This document shows positions 1-8,089 of a stretch of DNA of 64,000 nucleotides, one piece after another. The notes under the pieces are model-generated. The model was not told the DNA's origin. It made no database searches and was given only the letters and a program-made list of their open reading frames with translations. The position numbers and the translations under genes were made by a program. Within the stretch, counting starts at the first letter, position 1. Each line of letters opens with the position of its first letter. Source of the DNA: Mesorhizobium sp. (lineage in GTDB: Bacteria; Pseudomonadota; Alphaproteobacteria; Rhizobiales; Rhizobiaceae); NCBI GenBank assembly GCA_004017535.1, contig SAJS01000014.1, positions 1-64,000 on the forward strand, given 5' to 3'.

Positions 1-72
1 CGAAAACCCTTCTGCGGGCCTTTTGAAAAGCTCCATTAACACACCGAGCCCGACTCCGCCTCCCGTGCAAAG

Positions 73-130
73 TCCTCCTTGTGGGAGAAGGTGGATCGGC
101 GCGCTAGCGCCGAGACGGATGAGGGGCGCT
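73..130. repeat. Intergenic palindromic repeat, 'TTGTGGGAGAAGG...GATGAGGGGC' type
   Basis: A TTGTGGGAGAAGG half is followed by a small hairpin (GGCGC-GCTA-GCGCC) and a GATGAGGGGC tail. Related units occur at 22748-22890, 32964-33011 and 61880-61907. I see no open reading frame in bases 1-151; this repeat is all they hold. Elements of this kind are common between genes in Mesorhizobium. Confidence 0.6.
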
Positions 131-151
131 CCAGCTTGGCGCAGCCGTTGC

Positions 152-964
152 TCAAGCCTTGCCCGGCACAGTCCTGATCACCGTGCCCCACGGGTCTTCC
201 CGCGAAGTCTCATCCTTCACATTATCCGAGCGCATCTCGACCCAGGCGAGGCCCGAGCGGGACGGATCGCGACGGCCGGCGCCGGCGCTTTGCCAGGCAT
301 TGGCGCCGATATGATGGTGGTAGTGGCCGGACGACAGGAACACCGCCTGGCTGCCATATTTGGCGACGGTATCGAAGGCGAACTGGTCATGCCACCAGGC
401 TTCCGCATCCTCGGGCCGGCCGACGCGCAGATGCACATGGCCGACAATGGTGTTTTCGGGCGCGCCCTGCCAGCCGGCATCGCCCGCCGGCACGCTGCCC
501 ACCACCGCCGGCAGGTTCAGCCGCTCGGTCGCCATGGCGACCTTGTCGCCATTCCATTTCCAGTCCTGTGGACGGCGGTCGGCATAGATCTCGATGCCGT
601 TGCCTTCCGGATCGGTCAGATAGAGCGCCTCGCTGACCAGATGGTCCGAGGCGCCTTCTATGCCGATACGGTTGGCGGCAGCGTGGCTGATCCAGCGGCC
701 AAGGTCCGCTCGCGACGGCAACAGGAACGCGGTGTGGAAAAGGCCGGCGCTGCGCGGATCGTCGGGCTTTGCCGAAGCGTCCTGTTCAAGCACCAGCAAT
801 GGCCGGTTGGCGGCGCCAAGCGTGATCGCGCCATCGGCGCGGCTCAATTCCTGCAGGCCGACCACCGCGCGATAATAGGCGGCAAGGCTTTCGGCATCGC
901 GCGCCTTCAGCCCGACACGCGACACGCTGACCGGGGTGGTCGCGGCAAAAGGCAGTTCGCTCAT
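152..964 (-). CDS. VOC-superfamily protein, two-module extradiol-dioxygenase/glyoxalase type
   Basis: A 270-residue protein with two vicinal-oxygen-chelate modules, about residues 11-130 and 172-265, the layout of CatE-like catechol 2,3-dioxygenases. Candidate metal ligands are the His in LFHTAF (residue 77) and the Glu in GIEIYADRRP (residue 125) of the first module, and the HVHLR His pair (176/178) with an HYHHH stretch in the second. The ATG at 964 was chosen because GGAGAG lies just upstream; a longer frame to 1063 has no comparable site. The substrate cannot be read from sequence, and the protein could equally be a metal-binding isomerase or a resistance-type VOC protein. It is divergent from the hydrolase at 1158. 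Confidence 0.85.
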   Translation of the reverse strand: MSELPFAATTPVSVSRVGLKARDAESLAAYYRAVVGLQELSRADGAITLGAANRPLLVLEQDASAKPDDPRSAGLFHTAFLLPSRADLGRWISHAAANRIGIEGASDHLVSEALYLTDPEGNGIEIYADRRPQDWKWNGDKVAMATERLNLPAVVGSVPAGDAGWQGAPENTIVGHVHLRVGRPEDAEAWWHDQFAFDTVAKYGSQAVFLSSGHYHHHIGANAWQSAGAGRRDPSRSGLAWVEMRSDNVKDETSREDPWGTVIRTVPGKA

Positions 965-1157
965 CAAACTCTCCGTTCGGGCGGCACCTATTCCCCAAAT
1001 GGGAGTTCCAGGCCGCCAGCTCTTGTTCCCTCTCCAAATCGTCGATTGCGATCGTTCACACAAGAGAGCAAGAACCGAACAAGTTGTTCACAATTTCGAC
1101 CTCAGCGATATTGGCGACAGGGTTGCAGGCGAGAAGGCCGCTCGCTACATCCGCGTC

Positions 1158-1715
1158 ATGAAAGTCAAAGACGCAGATATCCTGATCGTGCCGGGCTATA
1201 CCAATTCCGGCCCCGAGCACTGGCAGACCCGCTGGCAGTCGAAACTGTCGACGGCGCGCCGGGTCGAGCAGGCGGAGTGGACCAAGCCCGTGCGCGAGGA
1301 TTGGACGGCGAGCGTGGCGAACGCCGTCAACGAAGCTGAGCGGCCCGTGGTGCTCGTTGCCCATTCGCTTGGCGTCACGGCCGCGGTGCAGGCCATCCCG
1401 CAATTCAGGAAGCCCGTCGCCGGCGCCTTCTTCGTCGCGCCGCCGGATGTGTCCAATCCGGAAATCAGGCCGAGGCACCTGATGACCTTCGGTCCTTATT
1501 CGCGCGATCCCCTGCCCTTCCCATCGATCGTGATCGCCAGCCGCAACGATCCGTTCTGCGCCTTCGAGGTCGCCGAGGACATTGCCGCCGCCTGGGGATC
1601 GCTTTTCATCGACGCCGGCGAGGCCGGCCATCTCAACCACGACGCCGGCTTCGGCCCGTGGCCGGAGGGTTCGATGACCTTCGCCAAATTCCTGACGGAG
1701 CTGAAGCAGCCCTAA
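1158..1715 (+). CDS. RBBP9/YdeN-family small alpha/beta hydrolase
   Basis: A 185-residue single-domain serine hydrolase. The N-terminal VPGYTNSGPEHWQ block is characteristic of the RBBP9/YdeN family (DUF1234). The likely catalytic triad is visible: Ser70 in VAHSLG, Asp131 in ASRNDPF and His158 in GEAGHLN. There is no signal peptide or membrane segment, so it should be cytoplasmic. The frame is open upstream to 936, but the family N-terminus begins at MKVKDADILIV, so the ATG at 1158 is used. It converges on the aldolase at 1724 with an 8-base gap. The physiological substrate is unknown for most members. Confidence 0.85.
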   Translation: MKVKDADILIVPGYTNSGPEHWQTRWQSKLSTARRVEQAEWTKPVREDWTASVANAVNEAERPVVLVAHSLGVTAAVQAIPQFRKPVAGAFFVAPPDVSNPEIRPRHLMTFGPYSRDPLPFPSIVIASRNDPFCAFEVAEDIAAAWGSLFIDAGEAGHLNHDAGFGPWPEGSMTFAKFLTELKQP

Positions 1716-1723
1716 GGCCAATC

Positions 1724-2497
1724 TCAAGAGTCGATGGAATCCCGCATGCTCTTCAACAGGGTCTTCGCGCCGAGCGAGATCAGCGTGTGGTCCGAGCCCA
1801 TGGCGAGCAGCCGATAGCCCATTGACACGACGCGGCCGGCAATTGCCGGCTCGATGACGTAGATCGCCGCATGCTTGCCGGCCTCTCGCGTCCGCTCGGC
1901 GATCGTAGCGACCGTCTCCATCATGCTTTCCAGCGTCGAATTGACGGTCGTTCCGTTCGACCAGGCGATCGAGAAATCCGACGGGCCGACGAAGATGCCG
2001 TCGATGCCGGGCGTGTCGAGGATGCCGTCGAGCGCCTCGAATGCCGCGCGCGTCTCGACCATCGCGAAGGCCATGGTGCGCTGGTTTGAATCGCGCAGCC
2101 ATTCGGCGTGGTCGCCCTTGCCGTGGCGCGGGAACGCGTAAGTCGGCCCCCAGGAGCGCTCGCCCATAGGCGGATATTTCATCGCGGCGGCGAACTGCCG
2201 TGCGTCGGCCACCGAGTTCACCATCGGCGCGATCACTGCCTCGGCGCCGAAATCGAGCGCGCGGCTCGCCATGTCGAAGCGCCCGACCGGAATGCGCACC
2301 AGCGCCGGCTTATTGGCGGCCAGCACCGGCGCCAGGCCGCGCAGCACGCTGTCCTCGTGGTGGCCGCCATGCTGCATGTCGAGGGTGACGGCGTCGAAAT
2401 CCTGCTTGGCTATGATTTCCACCGTCAGCGCGTCCGGCACCCCCGACCAGGCGGTGAACAGCGTTTCGTCGGCGACCAGGCGGGATTTGAGCGACAT
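1724..2497 (-). CDS. HpcH/HpaI-family class II aldolase
   Basis: A 257-residue TIM-barrel aldolase of the HpaI (4-hydroxy-2-oxo-heptane-1,7-dioate) and 2-dehydro-3-deoxyglucarate aldolase family, which makes or breaks 2-keto acids from pyruvate and an aldehyde using a divalent metal. Family positions visible are DMQHGGHH (40-47), the Arg in ALVRIPVG (about 68), the metal-binding Glu in MVETRAAFE (148) and the Asp in VGPSDFS (174). Length is normal. No aromatic or sugar-acid degradation genes stand next to it, so the acceptor aldehyde cannot be inferred; it appears to be a stand-alone gene. Confidence 0.88.
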   Translation of the reverse strand: MSLKSRLVADETLFTAWSGVPDALTVEIIAKQDFDAVTLDMQHGGHHEDSVLRGLAPVLAANKPALVRIPVGRFDMASRALDFGAEAVIAPMVNSVADARQFAAAMKYPPMGERSWGPTYAFPRHGKGDHAEWLRDSNQRTMAFAMVETRAAFEALDGILDTPGIDGIFVGPSDFSIAWSNGTTVNSTLESMMETVATIAERTREAGKHAAIYVIEPAIAGRVVSMGYRLLAMGSDHTLISLGAKTLLKSMRDSIDS

Positions 2498-2547
2498 CGG
2501 ACCTTCCTTGATGACAACCCGCAGTTTCAGCCGGAAACGACGGCAAA

Positions 2548-2581
2548 GGCAAAGAAAAACCGCCCGGTTTGGCCGGGCGGT
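2548..2581 (-). terminator. Intrinsic terminator of the zeta-subunit gene
   Basis: Read on the - strand, a 9-bp GC-rich stem (ACCGCCCGG / CCGGGCGGT) with a 5-base loop is followed by TTTTTCTTT. It lies 26 bases beyond the stop of the gene ending at 2607 and upstream of the aldolase start. Confidence 0.8.
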
Positions 2582-2606
2582 CGATTGGTCCAGCTAGAAT
2601 CCGGCC

Positions 2607-2927
2607 TCAGGCATTCTTGATCTGCTCGATGGCCTGGGCCATCAGCTCGTCCATGGTGCGGCGGATCTGATGGTCGGACTGGTTGACGCCGGCGGCATCG
2701 AAATCCTTGCGAATCTTGCGGAAGACGTCGTGGTCGCCCGCCTCCTCGATATCGGAGACCACCACTTCCTTGGCATAGGCCTCGGCGTCTGCGCCGGATT
2801 TGCCCAGCTTCTCGGCGGCCCAGAGGCCAAGGGCCTTGTTGCGCCGTGCGGCGGCCTTGAAGCGAAGTTCCTCGTCGAAGGCGAATTTGCGCTCAAAGCC
2901 CTCTTCGCGGTCTTTCATGCTGCTCAT
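2607..2927 (-). CDS. DUF1476 protein, F1-ATPase zeta (inhibitor) subunit family
   Basis: A 106-residue, highly charged, helical protein of the DUF1476 family. Members in Paracoccus and other alphaproteobacteria bind the F1 part of ATP synthase and, in some species, block ATP hydrolysis through the N-terminal segment. The sequence shows the characteristic start MSSMKDREEGFERKFAFDE, followed by the RRNKALGLWAAEKLG block. The ATG at 2927 has GGAGGG at good spacing, whereas the next Met (2918) does not. In rhizobia this gene commonly sits next to purC, as here, divergently. How strongly it inhibits in this organism cannot be told from sequence. Confidence 0.85.
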   Translation of the reverse strand: MSSMKDREEGFERKFAFDEELRFKAAARRNKALGLWAAEKLGKSGADAEAYAKEVVVSDIEEAGDHDVFRKIRKDFDAAGVNQSDHQIRRTMDELMAQAIEQIKNA

Positions 2928-3114
2928 GACGTCCCTCCGATCAATCCGATTCGCGTTCGCGGTGAATATGTGTGATGGGCAAGCACAAATCAAAAGGCCG
3001 CGACCCGGTCAATATACTTCGTCGCATGCTGCGCTGCGGCATTTCAGTCCCGAAAGCGGTTGATTCGCCGGATTTGGCGATTGAGCAAACCAGGCGATTG
3101 CGATAACACCGGCA

Positions 3115-3142
3115 TTGAACGCCACCGTCGCCATACTAATTT
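3115..3142 (+). promoter_or_regulatory. Candidate purC promoter
   Basis: TTGAAC (3115-3120), a 16-base spacer and TAATTT (3137-3142) lie 61 bases before purC. The -35 is good and the -10 is poor. No purine riboswitch or PurR-like palindrome was recognised in 2928-3202. Confidence 0.3.
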
Positions 3143-3202
3143 AGGCAGACGGACAGGAACCGGTCATTTGCCGCCTGCCCGCAGACCCAGAGAAAAAATC
3201 AG

Positions 3203-3997
3203 ATGAAAAATCGCCGCCGCATCTACGAAGGCAAGGCCAAGATCCTCTATGAGGGACCTGAGCCCGGGACGCTGATCCAGTTCTTCAAGGACGACGCGAC
3301 CGCCTTCAACAAGAAGAAACATGAAGTGGTCGATGGCAAGGGCGTGCTCAACAACCGCATTTCCGAGCACATCTTCAACCACTTGAACCGCATGGGCATC
3401 CCGACCCACTTCATCCGCCGGCTCAACATGCGCGAGCAGTTGATCAAGGAAGTCGAGATCATCCCGCTCGAGGTCGTGGTGCGCAACGTGGCCGCCGGCT
3501 CGCTGTCCAAGCGCCTCGGCATCGAGGAAGGCACGGTGCTGCCGCGCTCGATCATCGAATTCTATTACAAGGCCGATGCGCTCGACGATCCGATGGTGTC
3601 GGAAGAGCACATCACCGCCTTCGGCTGGGCGAGCCCGCAGGAAATCGACGACATCATGGCGTTGGCCATCCGTGTCAACGACTTCCTTTCCGGCCTGTTC
3701 CTAGGCGTCGGCATCCAGCTTGTCGACTTCAAGATCGAATGCGGCCGCCTGTTCGAGGGCGACATGATGCGCATCGTCGTCGCCGACGAGATCTCGCCCG
3801 ATTCCTGCAGGCTGTGGGATGTCGCCACCCAGGACAAGCTCGACAAGGACCGCTTCCGCCGCGACATGGGCGGCCTGGTCGAGGCGTATCAGGAAGTCGC
3901 CCGCCGTCTCGGCATCATCAACGAGAACGAGCCGCCGCGCCCGACGGGTCCGGTCCTCGTCGCCTCTTCCGATGCGCCCAAGGGCCTGAAGCACTAA
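3203..3997 (+). CDS. purC: Phosphoribosylaminoimidazole-succinocarboxamide synthase (SAICAR synthase)
   Basis: A 264-residue enzyme of de novo purine synthesis that condenses CAIR with aspartate using ATP. Seen at the N-terminus are [14 protein letters not shown], the nucleotide-binding region, and FKDDATAFN. The [17 protein letters not shown] substrate-loop signature and a C-terminal [16 protein letters not shown] block follow. This is the single-domain bacterial type, with no fused PurE. It leads a run of purC-purS-purQ with gaps of 61 and 2 bases, so the three are probably co-transcribed. A short hairpin, CCTGCC/GGCAGG near 4010-4026, sits between purC and purS. Confidence 0.97.
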   Translation: MKNRRRIYEGKAKILYEGPEPGTLIQFFKDDATAFNKKKHEVVDGKGVLNNRISEHIFNHLNRMGIPTHFIRRLNMREQLIKEVEIIPLEVVVRNVAAGSLSKRLGIEEGTVLPRSIIEFYYKADALDDPMVSEEHITAFGWASPQEIDDIMALAIRVNDFLSGLFLGVGIQLVDFKIECGRLFEGDMMRIVVADEISPDSCRLWDVATQDKLDKDRFRRDMGGLVEAYQEVARRLGIINENEPPRPTGPVLVASSDAPKGLKH

Positions 3998-4058
3998 TAC
4001 CGACCGGCCTGCCGGGAAATGGCAGGTCCACCGCCCGATCCATCACTTAGGAGTATCG

Positions 4059-4298
4059 ATGAAAGCCCGCATCACCGTGACCCTCAAGAACGGCGTTCTC
4101 GACCCGCAGGGCAAGGCGATCGAGCATGCGCTGTCCGGCTTGGGCTTCGACGGCGTCGGCCAGGTTCGCCAGGGCAAGGTGTTCGACATCGAGCTTACCG
4201 GAACCGACAAGGCCAAGGCCGAAGCCGATCTCAAGGCTATGTGCGACAAGCTTCTGGCAAACACGGTGATTGAGAATTACGCGGTGGAGATCGCCTGA
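4059..4298 (+). CDS. purS: Phosphoribosylformylglycinamidine synthase, PurS subunit
   Basis: A 79-residue small subunit of the three-part FGAM synthase (PurS, PurQ, PurL) used by Gram-positive and alphaproteobacteria in place of the large single-chain PurL. PurS dimers bridge the glutaminase PurQ and the synthase PurL and help pass ammonia between them. Seen are the start [20 protein letters not shown] and the [11 protein letters not shown] strand, both family hallmarks. A GGAG stands 7 bases before the ATG. Only two bases separate it from purQ, which suggests translational coupling. Confidence 0.96.
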   Translation: MKARITVTLKNGVLDPQGKAIEHALSGLGFDGVGQVRQGKVFDIELTGTDKAKAEADLKAMCDKLLANTVIENYAVEIA

Positions 4299-4300
4299 CA

Positions 4301-4969
4301 ATGAAATCAGCCGTCGTCCTCCTGCCTGGCCTCAACCGCGACCGCGACATGATCGCGGCGCTGACCAAGATTTCCGGCCAGGCGCCGGCGACCGTCTGGC
4401 AGACCGACACAGAAATCCCCGATGTCGACCTGATCGCCATCCCTGGCGGCTTCTCCTTCGGCGACTATCTGCGCTGCGGCGCGATCGCCGCACGCATGCC
4501 GGTGATGCGGGCGGTCGCCGAAAAGGCAGCCAAGGGCGTGCCCGTTATCGGCGTCTGCAACGGCTTCCAGATCCTGGTCGAGGCGGGCCTTCTGCCCGGC
4601 GCGCTCATGCGCAACGCCTCGCTGAAATTCGTCTGCCGTCAGGTGAAGCTCGAGATCGCCAACGCCAACACCATGTTCACCCGGCACTACAAGCCGGGGC
4701 AGATCATCCGCTCACCGGTTGCACATCACGACGGCAACTACTTCGCCGACGCCGAGACGCTCGCCCGGCTCGAAGGCGAAGGCCAGGTCGTGTTCCGCTA
4801 TGCGGAAGGCACCAATCCCAATGGCTCGATCAACGACATTGCCGGCATCGTCAACGACAAGGGCAATGTGCTTGGCCTGATGCCGCATCCTGAAAACCTG
4901 ATCGAAGCGGCGCATGGCGGCAATGACGGCCGGGCGCTGTTCGAAAGCGCCCTCGGCATCGCGGCTTGA
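4301..4969 (+). CDS. purQ: Phosphoribosylformylglycinamidine synthase, PurQ glutaminase subunit
   Basis: A 222-residue class I glutamine amidotransferase that supplies ammonia for FGAR to FGAM conversion. The nucleophile is Cys86 in GVCNGFQIL, and the His/Glu pair is in MPHPENL (residues 196 and 198). [13 protein letters not shown] is the PurQ-specific oxyanion region. Length matches stand-alone PurQ. It follows purS by 2 bases, whereas its synthase partner purL is about 3 kb downstream on the same strand, behind a MocR regulator and other genes. Confidence 0.97.
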   Translation: MKSAVVLLPGLNRDRDMIAALTKISGQAPATVWQTDTEIPDVDLIAIPGGFSFGDYLRCGAIAARMPVMRAVAEKAAKGVPVIGVCNGFQILVEAGLLPGALMRNASLKFVCRQVKLEIANANTMFTRHYKPGQIIRSPVAHHDGNYFADAETLARLEGEGQVVFRYAEGTNPNGSINDIAGIVNDKGNVLGLMPHPENLIEAAHGGNDGRALFESALGIAA

Positions 4970-5008
4970 TCCTTTAATATGCTATCGGAACGCTGGGGCG
5001 GACTGACC

Positions 5009-5419
5009 ATGAGACTGACGATCGCTCGCCTTGCTCTCCTGGCCGTCTCCGGGCTCGCCTTGGCTTCGTGCCAGTCCAGCCCCAAGACGACGCCTGTTGC
5101 CTCAGGCAAGAGCGCCTCGCTGCTTGCAATGGAACAGGTCGCCATCTCGGCGCATAAATGCTGGATCGCCAGCAAGGATCCGGCCTTCAAGGCCTATCAA
5201 ATGGCCAACGAGCTCAACTCCTACAGCGGCACGCCGCGCTTCCTGCTGGTGCCCGCCAAGCATTATGGCGGCAAGCCGCTGCTGGTCGTGCAGGCGCAGG
5301 GCAACTCCAGCCGCGTCGACGTCTTTGGGCCACTGATGAACGAGTCGCTCGGCGCGCGCATCAGCGCGGACATCGCCCGCTGGCAGGCAGGCAACCCGTC
5401 CTGCGCGGCTGCTGCGTGA
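5009..5419 (+). CDS. Small putative outer-membrane or periplasmic lipoprotein
   Basis: A 136-residue protein starting MRLTIARLALLAVSG, a typical type II signal peptide ending in the lipobox LAS-Cys21. The mature part begins with a Ser/Thr/Pro-rich linker, then a globular domain with no motif I recognise (HKCWIASKDPAFKAYQMANE; VFGPLMNESLGARI). Mature cysteines in HKCW and NPSC could form a disulphide. The ATG at 5009 is preferred over an upstream ATG at 4979 because the signal peptide starts there and GGGGCGGA precedes it. It follows purQ by 39 bases and is probably read through from the purine operon. Function unknown. Confidence 0.8.
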   Translation: MRLTIARLALLAVSGLALASCQSSPKTTPVASGKSASLLAMEQVAISAHKCWIASKDPAFKAYQMANELNSYSGTPRFLLVPAKHYGGKPLLVVQAQGNSSRVDVFGPLMNESLGARISADIARWQAGNPSCAAAA

Positions 5420-5426
5420 ACCTGCC

Positions 5427-6089
5427 ATGAGCCGGTTCCTGCAGATGGCGGGACTGGTTATCGGGCTTATCGGGCTCTTCTTGCAGGCCGCGATCACCAT
5501 TCCGGCGTCGATGGCCGCCGGGCGCAGCCTGCTTGGCTCGATCGTCTTTCTCTTCAGCTTCTTCACCATCTTGACCAACGTCGCCGCCGTGATGGTGCAT
5601 GCTTCGCTGCTGTCGCCCACCGGCTATGCCTGGTTTCCGGCCTTCGCAGGGCCGCGGATGCGAACCGGCGTGGCGGTGTCCATCACGCTGGTCTTCATCG
5701 TCTACGCGACCGTGCTGGCACGGCTTTGGCAACCCCAGGGCCTGTTCCTGCTTTGTGACATCCTGCTCCACTATGTCACGCCGTTCATCTTCGTCGTGTG
5801 GTGGCTCACTTCGGGCGCCGACGGCAGCACGCGCTGGCGCGATATCTCCTGGTGGATGATCTATCCGCTCGCCTATCTCGCCTACGCGCTGATACGCGGG
5901 TACTTCGCCGGCGAAGTACCCTACCCGTTCCTCGACGTGGCCAAGAATGGCGCGGCCAGCGTCGCCGTTTCGGCTGTGGCCGTCACCACCCTGTCCATCG
6001 GTTTGAGCGTGGTTGCCGTGCTGATCGATCACGGCATCGGCCGGCTGCGGGGAAAATCCGCAACCCGCGTCCAATCGGGCCGCCGATAG
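5427..6089 (+). CDS. Pr6Pr-family integral membrane protein
   Basis: A 220-residue protein with about six hydrophobic segments and few charged loops. The pattern (FFTILTN after segment 2, LLHYVTPF in segment 4, WWMIYPLAYLAYALIRG in segment 5, and YPFLDV before the last) is that of the Pr6Pr family, six-transmembrane proteins of unknown role. It starts 7 bases after the lipoprotein gene and is likely in the same transcript. The stop codon TAG is the first three bases of a palindromic repeat copy (6087-6133). No transport motif or cofactor-binding motif is apparent. Confidence 0.8.
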   Translation: MSRFLQMAGLVIGLIGLFLQAAITIPASMAAGRSLLGSIVFLFSFFTILTNVAAVMVHASLLSPTGYAWFPAFAGPRMRTGVAVSITLVFIVYATVLARLWQPQGLFLLCDILLHYVTPFIFVVWWLTSGADGSTRWRDISWWMIYPLAYLAYALIRGYFAGEVPYPFLDVAKNGAASVAVSAVAVTTLSIGLSVVAVLIDHGIGRLRGKSATRVQSGRR

Positions 6090-6133
6090 AGCAATTCCAG
6101 GAAAAGTGTGAGCGGTTTTCCTTCCGGAATTGC
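6087..6133. repeat. Palindromic repeat family A, copy 1, with an adjacent hairpin
   Basis: TAG followed by GCAATTCC ... GGAATTGC, an inverted repeat enclosing AGGAAAAGTGTGAGCGGTTTTCC. Other copies are at 18858-18908, 30240-30287, 56631-56673 and 59756-59799. A second hairpin (TCACCGTTT-CTGTG-AAACGGTGA, 6157-6179) follows directly and may be part of the same mosaic or serve as a transcription end. Confidence 0.85.
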
Positions 6134-6193
6134 GCAAAAACAACGGGATAGGGCGTTCACCGTTTCTGTGAAACGGTGAGACGCGCTAGGTCA

Positions 6194-6442
6194 TCACTCC
6201 CAGAATGACCTGATGCCTTCGCGGTGGGCGTCGCAGCGCGAGATGCCGATATCCTTGAGCTGCTCGTCCGTCATCTCAAGCAGTGTGAGGCGGCCGCGCC
6301 GACGCTCGAGCATGCGGTCGATCTGCCTGGCGACGGAACGGAGCACAACCACCATCCGGCCGACAAAGCCGCGATGGGCCAAGGGCTCGGCCTGCGCGCC
6401 AAAAGCCGGGCGACCATAGCGAATTGTATCAATTGTATCCAT
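6194..6442 (-). CDS. DUF1127 small protein
   Basis: An 82-residue protein with a C-terminal DUF1127 domain (about residues 38-78: RQIDRMLERRRGRLTLLEMTDEQLKDIGISR). In alphaproteobacteria some arginine-rich DUF1127 proteins affect phosphate, carbon or RNA metabolism, but most are uncharacterised. The ATG at 6442 opens a MDTIDTIRYG start that is encoded by a tandem 9-base repeat (see 6422-6534). It is divergent from the MocR-type regulator at 6534, which may control it. The predicted protein is basic and cytoplasmic. Confidence 0.8.
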   Translation of the reverse strand: MDTIDTIRYGRPAFGAQAEPLAHRGFVGRMVVVLRSVARQIDRMLERRRGRLTLLEMTDEQLKDIGISRCDAHREGIRSFWE

Positions 6443-6534
6443 TGTCGTTCTGCCTTGTCTCGATTGTACCTTTCCAATCGCGGGCTCGGTATGAATTGAC
6501 TCTTCGCGCGGTGCAATATAGAAAATTGTCACCA
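6422..6534. promoter_or_regulatory. Divergent control region with ATTGTAYC direct repeats
   Basis: AATTGTATC occurs twice in perfect tandem (6422-6430, 6431-6439), then ATTGTACC (6463-6470) and a weaker AATTGTCACC (6525-6534). MocR/GntR regulators usually bind direct repeats of this size, often next to their own gene. A weak promoter for the + gene (TTGACT 6496-6501, TATAGA 6517-6522) would start the transcript within a few bases of the ATG at 6534. Operator function is an inference. Confidence 0.4.
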
Positions 6535-7943
6535 TGACAAATTGGCTCCCTGACCTCTCCACTGGCTCCGGCCCGCTCTATCAGCGCCTTGCTGACAGCA
6601 TTGAGTCAGATATCGACAAGGGCGTCATCGATGCCGGTGCAAAACTGCCGCCGCAGCGCGACCTCGCCTATGACATCGGCACGACCGTCGGCACCATCGG
6701 CAGGGCCTATCAGTTGCTGCGCGAACGCGGTCTGGTGAGCGGCGAGGTCGGTCGCGGCACCTATGTGCTCGGCCAGCGCGGCGAAGCCCCGAAACCTGAC
6801 GTCGAACCTGGCTTGCAGGGCACACGCCCCATCGACGCGCCGAGCGGCAAGCTGCGCTTCGACAGCACCGCCGCGCCCGATGTCGGCCAGGGCGCTGTGA
6901 TCGCCGACATGCTGGCGCACACGGCGCAGGAGCACCCGCACGAAATCTCGAGCTATACGCGTGATTTTCCCGAACGCTGGTACGAGGCGGGGAGCCGCTG
7001 GCTGGCCCGCAACGCCTTCCGCCCCTCCCCCGATTCGATCGTGCCTACGCTGGGCACCCATGCCGCGGTCATGGCGGCGATCGCGGCGCTGACCATGCCC
7101 GGCGACTACGTGGTCTTCGAGCATCTCACCTATTCGCAGATCGCGCGCAGCGCCGGGCTGATCGGGCGACGCATCGCTCTGGTCTCGACCGACGACAACG
7201 GCATCGACCCGGATGATTTCGAGCGCGTCTGCGCCCAGAAACACCCAAAGGTGATGTTCCTGATGCCGACCGCGAAGAACCCGACACTGGTGACATTGTC
7301 GGCGGAGCGGCGGCAGGCGATCGCGCGGATCGCGCGCGAGTACAATGTCGCGCTGATCGAGGACGACCTTTACGGCGAGCTCACCGACGATCCGACGCCG
7401 TTGCTGGCCGAATATGCGCCCGAGCGCACCATCGTCGCCGGCGGCCTGTCGAAGTCGGTCGCCGCAGGCGTGCGCGGCGGCTGGCTTTCCTGCCCGCCGG
7501 CCTACCGCCACCGCATCCGTGTCGCCCATAAGATGCTGACCGGCGGCCTGCCCTTCTTGCTGGCCGAGGTCGGCACGCGGCTGGTGATGTCGGGCCAGGC
7601 AGGCGATATCCGCAAGCGCTGTATTACCGAAATCCAGGCTCGCCTTGCCATCGTGCGGGACGTGCTGGCGGGGTTCGACGTCAAGACGCGGGACAACGTG
7701 CCCTTCCTCTGGCTGACCTTGCCCGACCCATGGCTGTCCGGCACCTTCAAGAACGCCTGCCTGGCGCAAGGCGTGCTTATCGACGACGAGGACGAGTTCA
7801 AGGCCGGCCGCTCCGAGCAGGTGTTTCACGGCGTGCGCTTCGGCGTCTCGCAACCGCGGCAAAGCAAGGACGTCGCCGGCGGCGTCGCCGTCATCCGCCG
7901 CCTGCTCGACGAAGGCCGCGCCGGCTACGACAGTTTTTCCTGA
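6534..7943 (+). CDS. MocR-family transcriptional regulator (GntR HTH plus aminotransferase domain)
   Basis: A 469-residue fusion of an N-terminal GntR winged helix (about residues 12-78; [26 protein letters not shown]) with a fold-type I aminotransferase domain (about 110-460). PLP contacts visible are [15 protein letters not shown] and the Schiff-base lysine in GLSKSVAAG. Such proteins sense an amino compound through PLP and activate or repress a neighbouring gene. The immediate divergent neighbour is the DUF1127 gene; no PLP-salvage or amino-acid gene is adjacent, so the ligand is open. No Shine-Dalgarno is visible before the ATG, and the mRNA may be leaderless. Confidence 0.9.
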   Translation: MTNWLPDLSTGSGPLYQRLADSIESDIDKGVIDAGAKLPPQRDLAYDIGTTVGTIGRAYQLLRERGLVSGEVGRGTYVLGQRGEAPKPDVEPGLQGTRPIDAPSGKLRFDSTAAPDVGQGAVIADMLAHTAQEHPHEISSYTRDFPERWYEAGSRWLARNAFRPSPDSIVPTLGTHAAVMAAIAALTMPGDYVVFEHLTYSQIARSAGLIGRRIALVSTDDNGIDPDDFERVCAQKHPKVMFLMPTAKNPTLVTLSAERRQAIARIAREYNVALIEDDLYGELTDDPTPLLAEYAPERTIVAGGLSKSVAAGVRGGWLSCPPAYRHRIRVAHKMLTGGLPFLLAEVGTRLVMSGQAGDIRKRCITEIQARLAIVRDVLAGFDVKTRDNVPFLWLTLPDPWLSGTFKNACLAQGVLIDDEDEFKAGRSEQVFHGVRFGVSQPRQSKDVAGGVAVIRRLLDEGRAGYDSFS

Positions 7944-8089
7944 TAGAGCCCACGGGCTCGGGGCGCCCACCGCGCCGGCAAGGGCAGTTTTCCGGCATTT
8001 TCGTCATCCGATGGGGTGTATCGCGCGAAAAGCTTGCGATAAGAGGAGGACTCGAAACTCCCCTCTCCCACGGACAAAAATCGCCGCTC

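Noticed and set aside
4009-4026. CCTGCC/GGCAGG hairpin between purC and purS as an attenuator
   Set aside because: Six pairs, no T-run and no alternative fold; mentioned under purC but not called as a separate feature.
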